A stretch of 64,000 nt of DNA, taken from Siderastrea radians. Its lineage: Eukaryota > Cnidaria > Anthozoa > Scleractinia > Rhizangiidae. The stretch covers positions 62,832,811-62,896,810 of the forward strand of contig OZ024887.1 of the NCBI GenBank assembly GCA_964017195.1, in the 5' to 3' direction. The notes under the pieces were generated by a model. It made no database searches, was not told the DNA's origin, and saw nothing but the letters and a program-made list of their open reading frames with translations. Positions 48,401-62,100 of this stretch are shown here, in pieces (within the stretch, counting starts at the first letter, position 1; every line of letters begins with the position of its first letter). The translations under genes and the position numbers were made by a program.

Positions 48401-50059
48401 AACAATTTAAAACATATTGCTCCACATTGTCCCCTCACTCCCAATATGTAGATACGCAGTGGCAGATCGAAGGAAGCCCTTTGTTGTTGAAGAAACCCAT
48501 TGGCCCAAAGATCCGACCTTTGTTCCATTTTGGAACACTTTTAGTTCACCCACGCCTTCCTAATTTTTTCTGGGCCCCCTCGTTTCATGAGTAAGTGTAG
48601 ATCCGCCTCTTAATGGGACCAGCATAATGCAAAGGAAGTTTACAAAAGTGGCGGTGGGTTTGGGAATGGGTGATCAATACGATGGACTGGGAGATCGATC
48701 GTTCACTATGGCGGCCCCTAGATTATGGAACTCTTTACCAACTAATATCAAGAACGCAAGAACTGTTGATTCTTTTAAAGCTCTTCTTAAAACTAACTTA
48801 TTTCAGTAGCCTTTCCTTTACCTCACGTTGTTGTTTTTGTATACACCTATTTCAATTAAGGTTGTCGGATCCGACTCAAGCTTATACGACAAGACCGAAG
48901 GGTAGTGTGGGTAGTTGCAAATCAGACTTAGTTTAACGATTTTCAGAAGTTGGTCGGGAACTTTGAATTTCTTAGTACAAGTAATAAATTGGCACCATCC
49001 GATTATTGTCAGCGGCATTTGGCTTTCCATTTTCAGTTGTTAGTTCTTGCCTTGAAGTACAAAAATTCATGTTCCATATTTTTCATGATGCTGTTAATGT
49101 TTTTCATACTTCTAATTTACATACCATGCACGTGCTCCACGTGTACCCACATATTTAAAATTTGCATCCCGTTTTAACCCGGTAAGCAAAACGAGGAGTG
49201 GGATTAAAAACTGTTTTAAACGAAAACTGTATCTGAAAATAATTCTTTCAGGTTATTTGTTTAATTTTTATGCTTTGAAAACTCTTCCTTATACTTTGCT
49301 ATTGTACGGCAAGCAAGGTACTGCTGATTTTGGTGAACTTAGGCATTAAAAGCCCATATTACCCTGCGGTCTTGTCGCGTAGGCTTAAACTTTCATCTGA
49401 CAACGTTAATTGAAATAGCTGTATTCTTATTTCCGTCATTTTCTATTTTTTTTATTAATTTTTTGATTGTAAAGCGCATTGATCATTTTGTCATGGAAAA
49501 TGCGCTATAAAAAATTCGTAAATTATTATTACTATTATTATTTCATTTGGCGGAAGTTGTAAAGCTTCTTGTGGCCTTATGCTACAGGAACTGGAAATTC
49601 AGTCCCTTGGAGAGGGCACAGACTTCTATTTTAACCTTCACCTTCATGCGAATAGAAACATGAATGAATGCATGATTGAGATCGGCCTAAAAAAGTTGAA
49701 TTGGTGTGACGTGTACTGGTTTCTGATAAACAGACCATAATGTTTGTTAACTCTTACTTCTAGTCAGTGACTGTGAGTGCAGACCAGGATGATCTTGATG
49801 ACATAGAGGAGTAAGTTACTCCAGAATGTAAAACTTTGTCATTCTGAGTAAACAAAGTTGTAGTTATTGCCACTATTCAGACATTATTTAATTCGCCTGG
49901 AGATTTATGGATGTTCATTACATTGGCCAGGTCTACCTGGTAAGCTGGGTAAAATAATAGACGTAAAAAATATCTTTGACCGTAGATCGTGCGGATCTAA
50001 ATGATTAAGCCAAAAGGAATAAACTTGGGTAGAACGTGATTTAAATAAATAAATAAACA

Positions 50060-50150
<91 letters not shown>

Positions 50151-52341
50151 GGCAATTCATTTAGTTTGTTTGGTGAGTGTAACAGTGACCAAAGTGTCTG
50201 ATTCGAAAGTATTTATAATTCTGTAGCTTTTTAATCACTACTTCAAATTGTATTACATTGTAAAGTAGTATGAAAACAAGTGATACAGCGCTATGTAAGT
50301 TCTCTTATTGATATAATTTATTTTTTACACAGTAACTTAATCCAGCCTCCAGGAATGATGCTTAGACCAGCCGTTTTTTCGCTTAAAGTATTTAGAGCTG
50401 AAGACATTCCACAGAGTAAGTCAATTCTTCGTTCATCGCAAGTGCAACATGTTGTCTGCTTTGCGGACGACGTTATGACACTAGGTAATATCAACATTTG
50501 TAATACCTTTGCACTTTTGCCCGGTAATGTATACTTAGCAAACAAACCAAAGGGAGTGATGGCCTTCAACGCAGACATCCTTGGTGCTAGGGGAATGTGC
50601 CACAGTGGACAAAACTAGAAAATATATTAGGACAGCTGCAAAAAGATTACAGATTATAGTTTTTCTACCGGTTAGACAGAAAGTGTGGCTCAAATACTTT
50701 GCCTGTTGCCTTTCTTTAAGTCGATAGCGTATGTACAATATAGCATTTTTTGTTTCATACAGGACCGAACATTTCACTCATTTATATATCTCTTGCAGTG
50801 GACTCTGCTGTTGGTGAGCAAATGAAGAAAGCTTTTCTTGGCGGTGAGATGAAAGAGTTGGTCGATCCATATCTGCTGCTTGCTTTTGCTGGTAAAGAGG
50901 TAAGTGTTGTACACTTTTACGTTTCTCATGGAACTTAATTTCGGTTCATTTTGACTAACCACAGTTGTACAGATTAAACATGCTTGTCCTCTAATTATCG
51001 CATCGTGTTACTCTGATTAACACGCCATCCTTACGTTGGCTGCAAATTTGAAATTTGAAGAATAGGTTGCAAGTCTTGCAACACGAAGCATATAAAGTAT
51101 CAACTTTTTAATGTGAATTCGCGGGTAGTTTTAAGGTGATTCCATCGAAATAGAAGGAATATTTGAAATTTTCTAAGATTGGTCCAACTGGTAATTATGT
51201 TTAGAACATGTCGAAAATGCAATAAAAAAATAGGGGTAACCAAGCCTGTTTTAGCACAACGTGGATAGCCATTGATAGCAACTGTACTACCCACAAGGTT
51301 CTCCTGAGAAACCGTAGTAATCAGAAATGAGAACTATAATTGCTTTAAAAGTCATTGTTTGTACAACAAAACAGACATTTATCTTGCATTGTATACTATT
51401 TTAGTTGAACAGGAATTAAGGATACAAAAAATTAAAGAATTTGTTGCGTGCATATAAACCCTGCTGTACCTAGAATTTTTAACTTTTCTTGAAATCGCGA
51501 TATATTGTACTCGACCGTGTGCCATTTGAATTTATGTATTAAAAAATGGGGGTCACCGAGCTTGTTTAGTAGGAAACGACCTGTTATTTCTATGAAACGG
51601 CTCAGCTTTCATAGAAAACCTATCAAGTTCCGAAGGTGCGCGCGCTCGTGCGCACGCTAATCACGCAGAAAAATGATGGGCAGAAAGGATGCAAGTTAAA
51701 TGCGGTTACTTTCATGGAGGTAACCTTGAAGAAAACCGATTTAAATTCGCATGCAAAAGAGGCTAGGAGATTTCCCCTGTTTCTGAACGAAAAGCGAAAC
51801 AAATGGAGAAAAAAACAACAACGCTGTTTTCTGGTTTGACTGGTGGTTTTGTTTCCAGGGAAGGACGGGTACTCACGAAAACTGCGATCATCCCGAATTT
51901 AATCAAGAGCTGCATGTTCCATTCCAGGTAATATGCATATGACTCATTTAATGTTTGTCCCATGCCTGGCTCATTAATGTTCAGTATAACCTAATAAATG
52001 CCGTGGGTCAAGTTGCGCGACATGGTCTAGCTAATGTATGATCTAGCTAATGTAGTCAGTGAAGATATTTGCAGCCTAATTTTTGCTGATCAGTTTCCGC
52101 TTTGACTTCTCTTCAACTTTAGCTTCAAATTAGTTTTTAACAACATTTAAAGGAAAGAAATGAACTCCACCGTTAACCTTTTAATCTTGTTTATCGATTA
52201 GCGTGAATCGTTTTTGCTTATTGGAAATGGCTGGGCTCATGGCTTTGTTGGACGGCCTTATGTACAGACATGATCATACGGCAGGGACTGTTTCACTTGA
52301 TTTGTATCTTTATAGTTTATGATCATTTTGATAATAAATGC

Positions 52342-52381
<40 letters not shown>

Positions 52382-55300
52382 AATTATATAAAAAAGATTG
52401 TTCATTGTTTTTTTTTAAAGTTCCCTACAATGGCCGAGAAGCTTAAACTACAGTTGTGGGACTGGTAAGTGGAATGCATAAACAAGATTTGACCTTGAAA
52501 ATGTTGGATTTTTTACTGACAAAAAGTAAAATGACTTGATGGCGTGATAAAACTCTGGGATAAAAACATCGGTACTTAATCTTTGCAGGGATAAACTGTC
52601 TGCTGATGACTGCATTGGCACCCACTATCTTCCGATTTCTGCCGTATCAGGACAAGGAGAAGAAGGTTTGGCCAGTTAAATGGAGTTAAGGTTTATTTGA
52701 TATAAACATGGCATTGACACGGAACATAAATGGGCTTAAGGGTTGCACAAGAAATTGGGGCGCTTGTCTTTGACAGAAATATTTAACAAGGGAGTGATTC
52801 TCGTATACAATACTGATGTGAAGCTAAATTCGAAAGAGTTGACGGTTATTCTAGAATCAAAATTTGCAAGTAGGATTTAAGGACGTTCGCGCTAATGTTT
52901 CTGCCCATCCTTACTGCGCACGCAATTCACGTCGCCATGCCATGCCACGTCATACCTTGAGCGCGCGCGCTGTTGAAGAAATGTAGAGATATATAGCGCT
53001 GTGGGCATTTTAATACCCATGCACGGATTTAACTCTCTTAAATGTTCGGTGACCCCAGATTTTCTTTTGACAGATCACTTCCTTTATCGATTGTCTACGT
53101 TTTATGAAAAATTGAAGAAAATCTGTGTTGTGGAAGTTTGATTTTTTTCAACTTTTCTGCCCACGCATCATCAAATTCCATTATTATTTTAGCTGCACGG
53201 TGTTGGCAAAAGCCCATTTCAAAGGTTGAGTTTAACTGAAAGGATGACACCGGTTCAAATTATTTACTTGACACACCCACTTACATCAAATTTAACTGAG
53301 AAAGTGGGTCTTCAGCGAAGTATTTTAAATATTGTCAACTAACAACCACTGGGGCCATGTCGAGTTACGAGGGCCGATTTGTCAAAATTGGGGTAGTTTT
53401 CCACGAGCTTTGTTTCGAAAACGAAGTCAGTGAACCCCCATTTTTTTTGCATTTCTGACATAGGTAACTCATTATCTGACTGTAGCGAAAGTATAGAAAA
53501 AATCTGAGTTGTAGAAGATTTTCGCGCGAACGTCCTTAAACCTTGTAACCTTGATGTAATTGGTGCAATGAGAAATCCAGCAACCAGCAGTTTTGTGTAG
53601 CTGGAATATGACCTTCCGTTACAGCCTTGAAATAAAGTGGTAGCTGCAGTCTTTGGGTAGAAAAGAAAAATACGTGATGTCTAAAAGGTGTTGTAGGTAG
53701 AAGATGAAGAAAACTAAAGTGATGCATAAGCGCTTTTTAGTGGAAACTGTGACATTCCCTTATATACTAATTCCTTTACCCTTTCTCATCAGTTTATCTC
53801 TCCCTCTCTTGCCAGGTTATCTTCCACGGTTTGGACCATGCTTCATCAACTTTTATGGATCAACAAGAGAGTACTCAGATCTTCCTGACGAGTATGAAGA
53901 GCTCAATCTAGGAATAGTAAGTTCAGGGAATTTCAAAGGAAGTTACGATTTGGTTTTCTTCCAAATGAAGTTTCGATCCGGTTTTTTTCCGAAGGTAGTT
54001 CCGATCCCGTTTTCTTCCATGGGACGCCCCATTCGGTTTTCTTTCAAAGGAAGTTGCGACTCGGGTTTTCTGCCGAAGGAAATTACGATTTGGTTTTCTT
54101 ATAAAGGAAGGTCCGATTCAGTTTTCGGCCAAAGCAAATTCCGATTCGGTGTTCTGTCAAAGGATGGTCCGATTGGGTTTCACTTTTTGCCAAAGGAAGT
54201 CCCAGTTGGGTTTTCTGTTAAAGGAAATTCCAATTCGGTTTTCTGCTAAAAGAAATTCAGATTCGGTTTTCAACCAAAGGAAGTTCCGATTCGGTTTTCT
54301 GCCAAAATAAGTTCCGATTCGGTTTCCTGCAAATCGCAAGTTCCGGCTCGGCTTTCTGCCAGAGGAAATTCTCATCCATCATTGTACATGAAGGCCGCGT
54401 CTTGTCAGTTTGTTGCTATGGCAACAAATTTGTGTCATTGAACCATCGGAAGCAAAAACAACAACAATAACAAACAATAGCAATATCAAAAACGGTAACA
54501 GCAATAGCAACAACAACATTAAACCCAACACTCCGATAAGTTAAAGGAGGCTAAGTAAACAGGACATCCAAAATCTCGCTGCCTTGTTCCTAAAAGACAA
54601 TATTGCTGAGTGAAAACTCGGAACGTTATATATCTCAGGAGGCAGATTGTATATTAATTTAATTCCTAAGTATATGCAAAGTTAGTTAGCTTTAGGGATC
54701 GATTTAACTTCACAATTGTTTTTGTAGCATTGTTTTCTTGCCACTGGCATGTGTAGGTGTCCAAACCGCCTTTGGTAAGCGCGATACCATTGCCATTAGT
54801 TTGTGTAGTGCCTTGGGTCATGCACAACAGGATAAGGCTCCACGGACATTTTTTTGTTCTCTTTAGGGTGAAGGTGTTGCATATCGCGGGCGATGTCTTA
54901 TTGAACTTGAGACTAAGTTGGACACGCAGCCCACAAAGCTTGTGGAAGATGTTCTTAGTGATGACATTATACGCATTCAGGTACGTTTCTCTTGGGTTGC
55001 AGTTTCTCGCAACATGCTTTCCAAGGGTCTGGATCAGAAGTAGTTTGCTTCATCCTTAGATGCCAGTTAAAAGTCTACTCATATCCTATTGACACTAAAC
55101 CACCATCTCATTTCGAAGGATCTGCTATTGCCTTGCTTTTTGACAAGAACCCTCCTTAGCCTTGCAGAAGTAAGTCTAGGAAAGTGTTTCCACCTTTTGA
55201 GTATTCTCGTCATTTCAAACTAATGTACTAAGCGTCTCAAGAAATAGTCATTATCGAAAAATGTTGTAACGAGCAATTTTTTTCATGTCCATTATGTAAA

Positions 55301-58300
55301 CTGACACCATGTTGTAAAGCTACCACTGCAGTTTTGCGATGTAATTTACATGTTCACTTTTTCTCACAGACTTATCTTCGTCGACGGAAATACAAGTTAT
55401 TTGCCTGTTTCCTGGAAGCTACAATGGTTGCTTGCATTGATGGACCTGTTACCTTTGAGATAAGCATAGGTAAACAAACCACTGTTTTAAAAAGGGTTGG
55501 CAATGGGACTCTTTGGTTATACAGTGTATTACAGAAGTATCTATCTGCACGTGCATGTAATGGTAGTTGAGTACGTACTCAACAACAAGCCACAGTTTGA
55601 TCCCAGAGAAGTTCTCTCCAAGCTTGCTTTGCGTTACTTACTACGGTTAATGCGCCGCTGTCATGTTCTCGTTTTCGTTTCGTTATCTCACTTGGGAGAC
55701 AATGCACAATGATTAAATATTGTAATATTATAACTGCAGGTTTACTAACTTGCAACTGCATTTGGAGTTTCGCAAAGCATTTAAGGCTGGTTTTCACTAG
55801 CGACGGAGTCTGAGTCGGAGTCGTAAGTGGAGTCGTAAGAGCGCTTGTGACCTAGTGAAAATCAAAAATCGGAGTCGCAAGCGGAGTCATAAGCTCCACG
55901 GAATCGGAGTCGGAAGAATCAGAACGTTTCCATTTTCTTCCGACTCCGCCTACGATTCCGTCGCTTACGATCTACTGAAAACCAGACTGTTGGAGTCGGA
56001 AGCAGAAGCAGAAGGATTAACCAATCACAGTGTTCGTTCCCACGCTTTGTGATTGGTTTAGTTCTTGCGCTTCTGCTTACGACTCCGACAATTTGGTTTT
56101 CACTAGATTGTAAGCGATGGAAGCGTAAGCGCGATAGGAAACTCTGCTTATGACTCCGTCGTTTGATTTTCACTAGATCGTAACGCTTTACGCTTCTGAT
56201 TACGACTCCGACTCCGACTCCTTCGCTAGTGAAAACCAGCCTTTAGGCTCTCGTTCACACGTCTTATGCTTAACGGGTTATTATCCTCTTCTTGGCGCTA
56301 CATACCATAATTGACGGTTATTGCTGCGTTCCTTTCGATTTCAACGTATTCGTTTGTAAATTGTATACATGAAGCAGCCTTAACTTAACTCCTTGTATGC
56401 ATTCATATTGCATGACTTTTTTCTTTTGGATTCATGTCGTGTGTACAGTCCTTCTCACTTTTGATGGTCTCTTAGGTAACTATGGAAACCAGCTTGACGT
56501 ATCAGTTCCACCCTCAGCATCTTCTACTTCACCAACAAATGCCATTTTCGATGGCACCTTTTATTACTTTCTGCCGTGGAATGACATTAAACCCTGCTGC
56601 AATGTCGACAGTCACTGGGAGGACATTGCGTTTAGGCTAGAGCCGCTTAACATCCTCTCACGAATGCGTGAACAACTCGTGAGTATCAGTTGTACTCCAT
56701 GCGGTTGTCCTGCAGAACGTGTTAATTTAATCCCTACTATACTACTCTCATAATGTTACATCATATAAAGAAATCTTTAATTGCAGTAACTGAAACCAAC
56801 ACCTGCGAATGTTTTTTAATGCATAGACTCGAATCAATCCCAACCTGACACACTGCCGCATTGTATGTCTTTATACGATTGAAGCCTAAAAATATGGTTG
56901 AAAAATCTGGAATACGATGTAAAAGAACAATGGACACTTGTAAAACCAGAACCAAACCTATCAGATCCACATTGTCAATTCTAGCAAATGCAAACAAGGA
57001 AAAGAGTGAACCAGTGCCTTGTGGATGCGCATCTATGTCACAAAATTTGCCTTGTCTTACTAGGAAACTGATTTGGAAAATGTTCAGCTGGCGATCACCA
57101 AAAACGATTCACTGTCTACCATTGCTGTTCTTATCATGAAGATGCTGGATAAACTGATAGAGAGCTGTAGGTAAGAATCAGCGGACCTTTGTTTATTCAT
57201 AATATAGCAGGGAGTGGCTTGCTTCCATCCATTCATCCATTCATCCATCCATCCATCCATCCATCCATCACTCCTTCAGTCCTTCCGTCGGTCTGTCTGT
57301 TCATCCATCCGTCCATCCCTCCGTAACTCCGTCTTTCCGTCCATCCATCCATTCGTTCGTCCATCCTTCCTTCCTTCCTTCCTTCCTTCCTTCCTTCCTT
57401 CCTTCCTTCCTTCCTTCCTTCCTTCCTTCCTTCCTTCCTTCCTTCCTTCCTTCCTCCCTCCCTCCCTCCCTCCCTCCCTCCCTCCCTCCCTTCCTTCCTT
57501 CCTTCCTCCCTCCCTCCCTCCCTTTCTTCCGTTCTTTTTTTCCTTACTTCCTTCCGTTGTTCCTTCCTTTCCTTCGTTCGTTCGTTTGTTGCTTCCTTCC
57601 TTCCTTGCTTCTTTCCTTCCTTCCTTTTTTCCTTCCTTCCTCCCTCCTTCCCTCTCTTCCTTCCTTCCTTCCTTCCTTTTTTTCCTTCCTCCCTCCCTCC
57701 CTCCCTCCCTCCCTTTCTTCCGTTCTTTTTTCCTTCCTTTCCTTCGTTCGTTCGTTTGTTGCTTGCTTGCTTGCTTGCTTCCTTCCTTCTTTCCTTCCTT
57801 ACTTCCTTTTTTCCTTCCTTCCTTCTTTCTTTCCTCCCTTCTTTCCTTCCTTCCTTCCTTCCTTCCTTCCTTCCTTCCTTCCCTTCCCTTCCTTCCTTCC
57901 TTCCTTCTTTCCTTCCTTTGTTCCTTCCTTCCTTCTTTCCTTCCTTACTTACTTCCTTCTTTTGTTCCTTTCTTCCTTGCTTGCTTTCTTCCTTTCTTTG
58001 TTCTTTGCTTCCTTCCTTCGTTCCTTCCTTCATTTCTTCATTCCTTCCTTTCTTCCATTCTTCCTTCCCCTCCCTCCTTTCTCTCCCGTCCTTCTTCCGT
58101 TCCTCAATAGAACGCTTTCGCATTAAAAGAAATCATAATATTTTAGCCTTATCACTTGAATATCAATATCTTAAGTCTATCAAAACATTTTCTTGATCTT
58201 TTTTAGAAAACCTCTCCCTGAACTGAATGCAAAAACCCCCGGATTAAACGACCTTGACTTCAAAAGAAAAGAAACAAGAGATAGTGAGCTGGTAAGTTTG

Positions 58301-59105
58301 CCCACGAATGTGCCTAACTAAACGGATAAGGACAGGGAGTTAACTTCGTCATCTTACGCCTGGGGTTAACAGTATCAACATTCCCAGAATTGATTAAGGC
58401 AATTTTGATGCACGTTGTTGGAGGAGGTGGCCAAACGAATTTAACATCTCGAAGCAACATTGTACAACATTGTTGAATTAAACTTGTTGAACGCGTTTGA
58501 ATTACATGAAATGGCGTTTCTTGCACGTGCATTTGTTTAAGATTGTTGCTCGTGCCAGCCAAACGAATTAAACGTTTTTGTTAAAACCTGGGAACAAAAG
58601 AAACGTTTAATGGTGTTGGATAGAACGTTTGATGGCAGTCAAACTTCGTTCAATACCACTCAACGTCATATAGCATCATCATCCAACATCATTCAATAGG
58701 GGTGGCAAACATGTTGAATACAACAATATTGAATGGCGTTGAATTGAAATGTTGAACCTGTTTGACCAAGGCCTAAACGATCAAGTCAATAACGAAAAGA
58801 TATTTGTAGAGGATAGCCTCATTGATCACCCGAAAATTATTTTCGGGCAGGTCCTTCACATTGCAAGGTTCTTAGAGACCTTTTTAGCTAGAATATAACT
58901 AAAATATTGCTGCTTAACAAAGAAATTGTTTAACCTTTTATTCTGTTGTCGTGATACTGTAGCAAGATATTCTTGAGGAGGCCATAAAACTCCGTGAAAG
59001 TGCAACAGATGTGGACGAAACAATCGGTTCTGTGGAAGACATGTTAAAGAGGCTCCGTTTGATCGCAGTTGAGGTATATGGTTTGGGACAAAGAAACAGA
59101 GAAGC

Positions 59106-59140
<35 letters not shown>

Positions 59141-62100
59141 AAACAGGCAAATGAAGCCAAGGGGCAGACAGAGCCTGGCATGGCTTGTGACGTAAAGACC
59201 ACTGCAATCTTAATTCCCAGCACAAGAACCTTGTAGTTTTTAACAAGATAACATTGGCGCAAGAATACGAATTTAGAATAATAATAATAATATCCTTGGC
59301 AACTGATCGCCAGGATGAAAATGGGTTTAAGTCCACTTAATTTTGGCGCAAACATTTCAGACTTTTCTTTGCATCTTGGAAAAACCGCATAAGACTTGAA
59401 ACGTTCTGGAAAATCTCCAGGAGTAGAAGTCTTCCCTAAGGGCAGATTTAGACGGTACGATCTTTCCTCACGACTGTAGTATGGGACTTGCTCACGTCAC
59501 GTCCACAACACGAATCGTGTCGTCTAAATCAGACGTACAACATCTTCACGACAGTTGCACACAACACGAAAAATGTCGTAGGATTTTGAAACATGTTTTA
59601 AAACCTTACGACAGTCGTAGCCACAATCAAACTGTTAGAATGACGAGTTGTATGCGATCTTTGCTTGACGCAAGCAGAGCGCGCTACAAACGTAGCACAC
59701 GACAGTCGAAAGCAGAAGTCGTACCGTCTAAATCGGCCCTAAGGCCACTTTATTTTCGCTTGTCCCGTGAATGCAGCCACTTTTTTGTCGTCCCTTGGTG
59801 GGTGGAGAGACAGCTTTCTATTGTATTTCGGTGCGTTTTCAACTGTTTTTTATCGTTGTCTCGTGGATTAAAATGTCTAAAAAGTCCCCGTTTTCAAATG
59901 AAAGCGATCAAAAAGATATAATAGTCGAGATATAATATATGTTCGAGATCGGACGAGACTTGAAACAACTATGTTGTGCTTTGTAGCCTCAAAACAGTAT
60001 GCCTGATGTTGTGATCTGGATGATGAGTGGGGACAAAAGGATAGCATATCACCGCATCCCAGCTTATGATCTAATGTACTCGCCACACGTGGATGGTCGC
60101 GGGAAGCACTGTGGACAAGTGTTGGATCTATTTATGAAGGTGAAGGTTTCTTTTAATTTACGCTACTGAAGTGGAAAATTTTGTTGTGAAAAGCCCATCA
60201 CAGAAATCGATCGTAAGCGATGGAATCGTCACTATCTACAACCGAAGGACCGATTATTTAAAAGATGTCTACTAATTTAGATATATAATTAATACTAAGA
60301 CTCTGTAAACCACCTCTAAGCGGGTTCAAATTGTGTTAGTAGACCTCGGACAAGTCACCCCACATAAAATTAGTTAAGTTCAGCAAGAGTCAAATGGTTT
60401 TGCTATAAAATAAATCCAATCGACCCAAATGTGAGGTGTATGATTCGTTTATATCGTGAATGTTGAGGATTTTTCTTACTCCTCTCAAGTGGCTCCGTCT
60501 TAAACTTTGAAGAAAGGACTTGCGTTGGTTAAGACACCTTACCGGGGTGATTTACACGGCACCACTCTTGCACTCAACCCTGTATCCTATGCAACACACG
60601 CGAAAATCGTGTATGATTTAAGTGCGAGTGTCGTGGGGCTTGAAAACATGCTTTCAACGCCACGGTAGTTTTGGTGTTAAATAGAAGGAAAGCGGTCATC
60701 TGGAGTGTTTGTTTTCCGTGTCTTTCCTTCCGCTCGCACACTCCTACCTTTTTAAGTGGAGTTTTTTTTGTGTTAGAAGAATAATATCTAATGACTGATC
60801 CATATGCATGTAGAAATATTTTCCTGGTCCTTTTACAGATGTAAGCAAAGAAAAAACCCGACCAATATTTCACACATCTGGACAAAAAAAAAGTTTTTAA
60901 TAAGACAACTATTTCCCAACAGTACCCCGGAAAGAAGCAGTTTAAACTAGAAGATTACCCAGAGGTCCCTGCTCAAGTCCGCGTGATATTGTGGCTTGGA
61001 CTCGAGAAACATCAAGAGGCTTGGACCAATCGCCAGGATATTGAGGGCGACTTTTGCGTATTTGCAGAAACGGTACGATTAAACTAATTGTTTGGGAAAC
61101 CCAGTAAAATAATAATGAGTAAAGTGGTGCGTGCCGATGCAACTGCGGCCAAGTTTGGCGCGAAAACGTGCTTAATTTTGCTCTGTAAACGTTAATTTGT
61201 GGGTTTAGCAACTGTGCTTAGTGTCACGTTTCGCTGTAATTTTGTAGTATTTCCATATTAAAGGTCAGGAATGTTGTTAGAATTTTACAAAGTTACTTAA
61301 GTGTCCATGATATCGTAAGTGACGTGATATCGTGGAAAATAAGGACAGTAGACAGAGCTTCTAAATAGTTGATATCCAATTTGGGTCGGATATCGCATAC
61401 GTCTCAAGACGTTTTACAGACACTGAATGTGATCGCACACCAGCTTGCTAGGATGAACATTAAGAAATGCTGATCTTTTGGATTCTTTTTCAGTATGAGA
61501 ATATGATGAATGTTTTAGGAAAGTGGACGACGAAAGGTCTGCCTCGTCCTGCGTGGTCAAACGCCAGTGGAACGGTAAGATTTTTGTTCTAGAATATTAA
61601 GGAAACATGGAAACGTTCTTGGCTCTGCATTAGACTATCTGTATAAATTGTTTCTTTCGCCCGACCAACCCAAGAAGAAAAATTTACCACACGCCTACTC
61701 CCTTTCCCCTTCGGGTGTTTCTAATTTTTAATTTCACTGTATACATCTTAGTTAACCACCCTCGTGATGAGGCGTTCATAAAAAATTTCGAAGTGTTGTT
61801 TGTTTGTTTGTTTGTTTTTTTTTGCCCAACTTACCAATCGTTTTTTTATATGGAAAAATCGGGCGATGGGAAAGGAAATATGGAATGCTAAAATAAAATA
61901 TATTTTTATGAAAGTTTTCAATTTGATCTTAAGGCAGGCTTTTTTGGGTTACTTCATTGGTTTCCCCATGTCGATTTTCTAGACAAGTGAAGCCTGATCA
62001 CGAACAAATTTCTGGTATTATATTTCAAATTTCACAATATTTTCGCTCTCTTTGAATTGCAGTTGAAGCTTCTTAAAGATTCATTCGTTCCACCTGAGGG

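Noticed and set aside
50062..50148. CRISPR-like or coding repeat array
   Set aside because: It is a simple ATCA microsatellite without spacers.
57214..58126. Long frames of 298, 296, 189 and 146 codons on both strands
   Set aside because: They are translations of the (TTCC)n tract, low in complexity and present in several frames at once, inside a ferlin intron.
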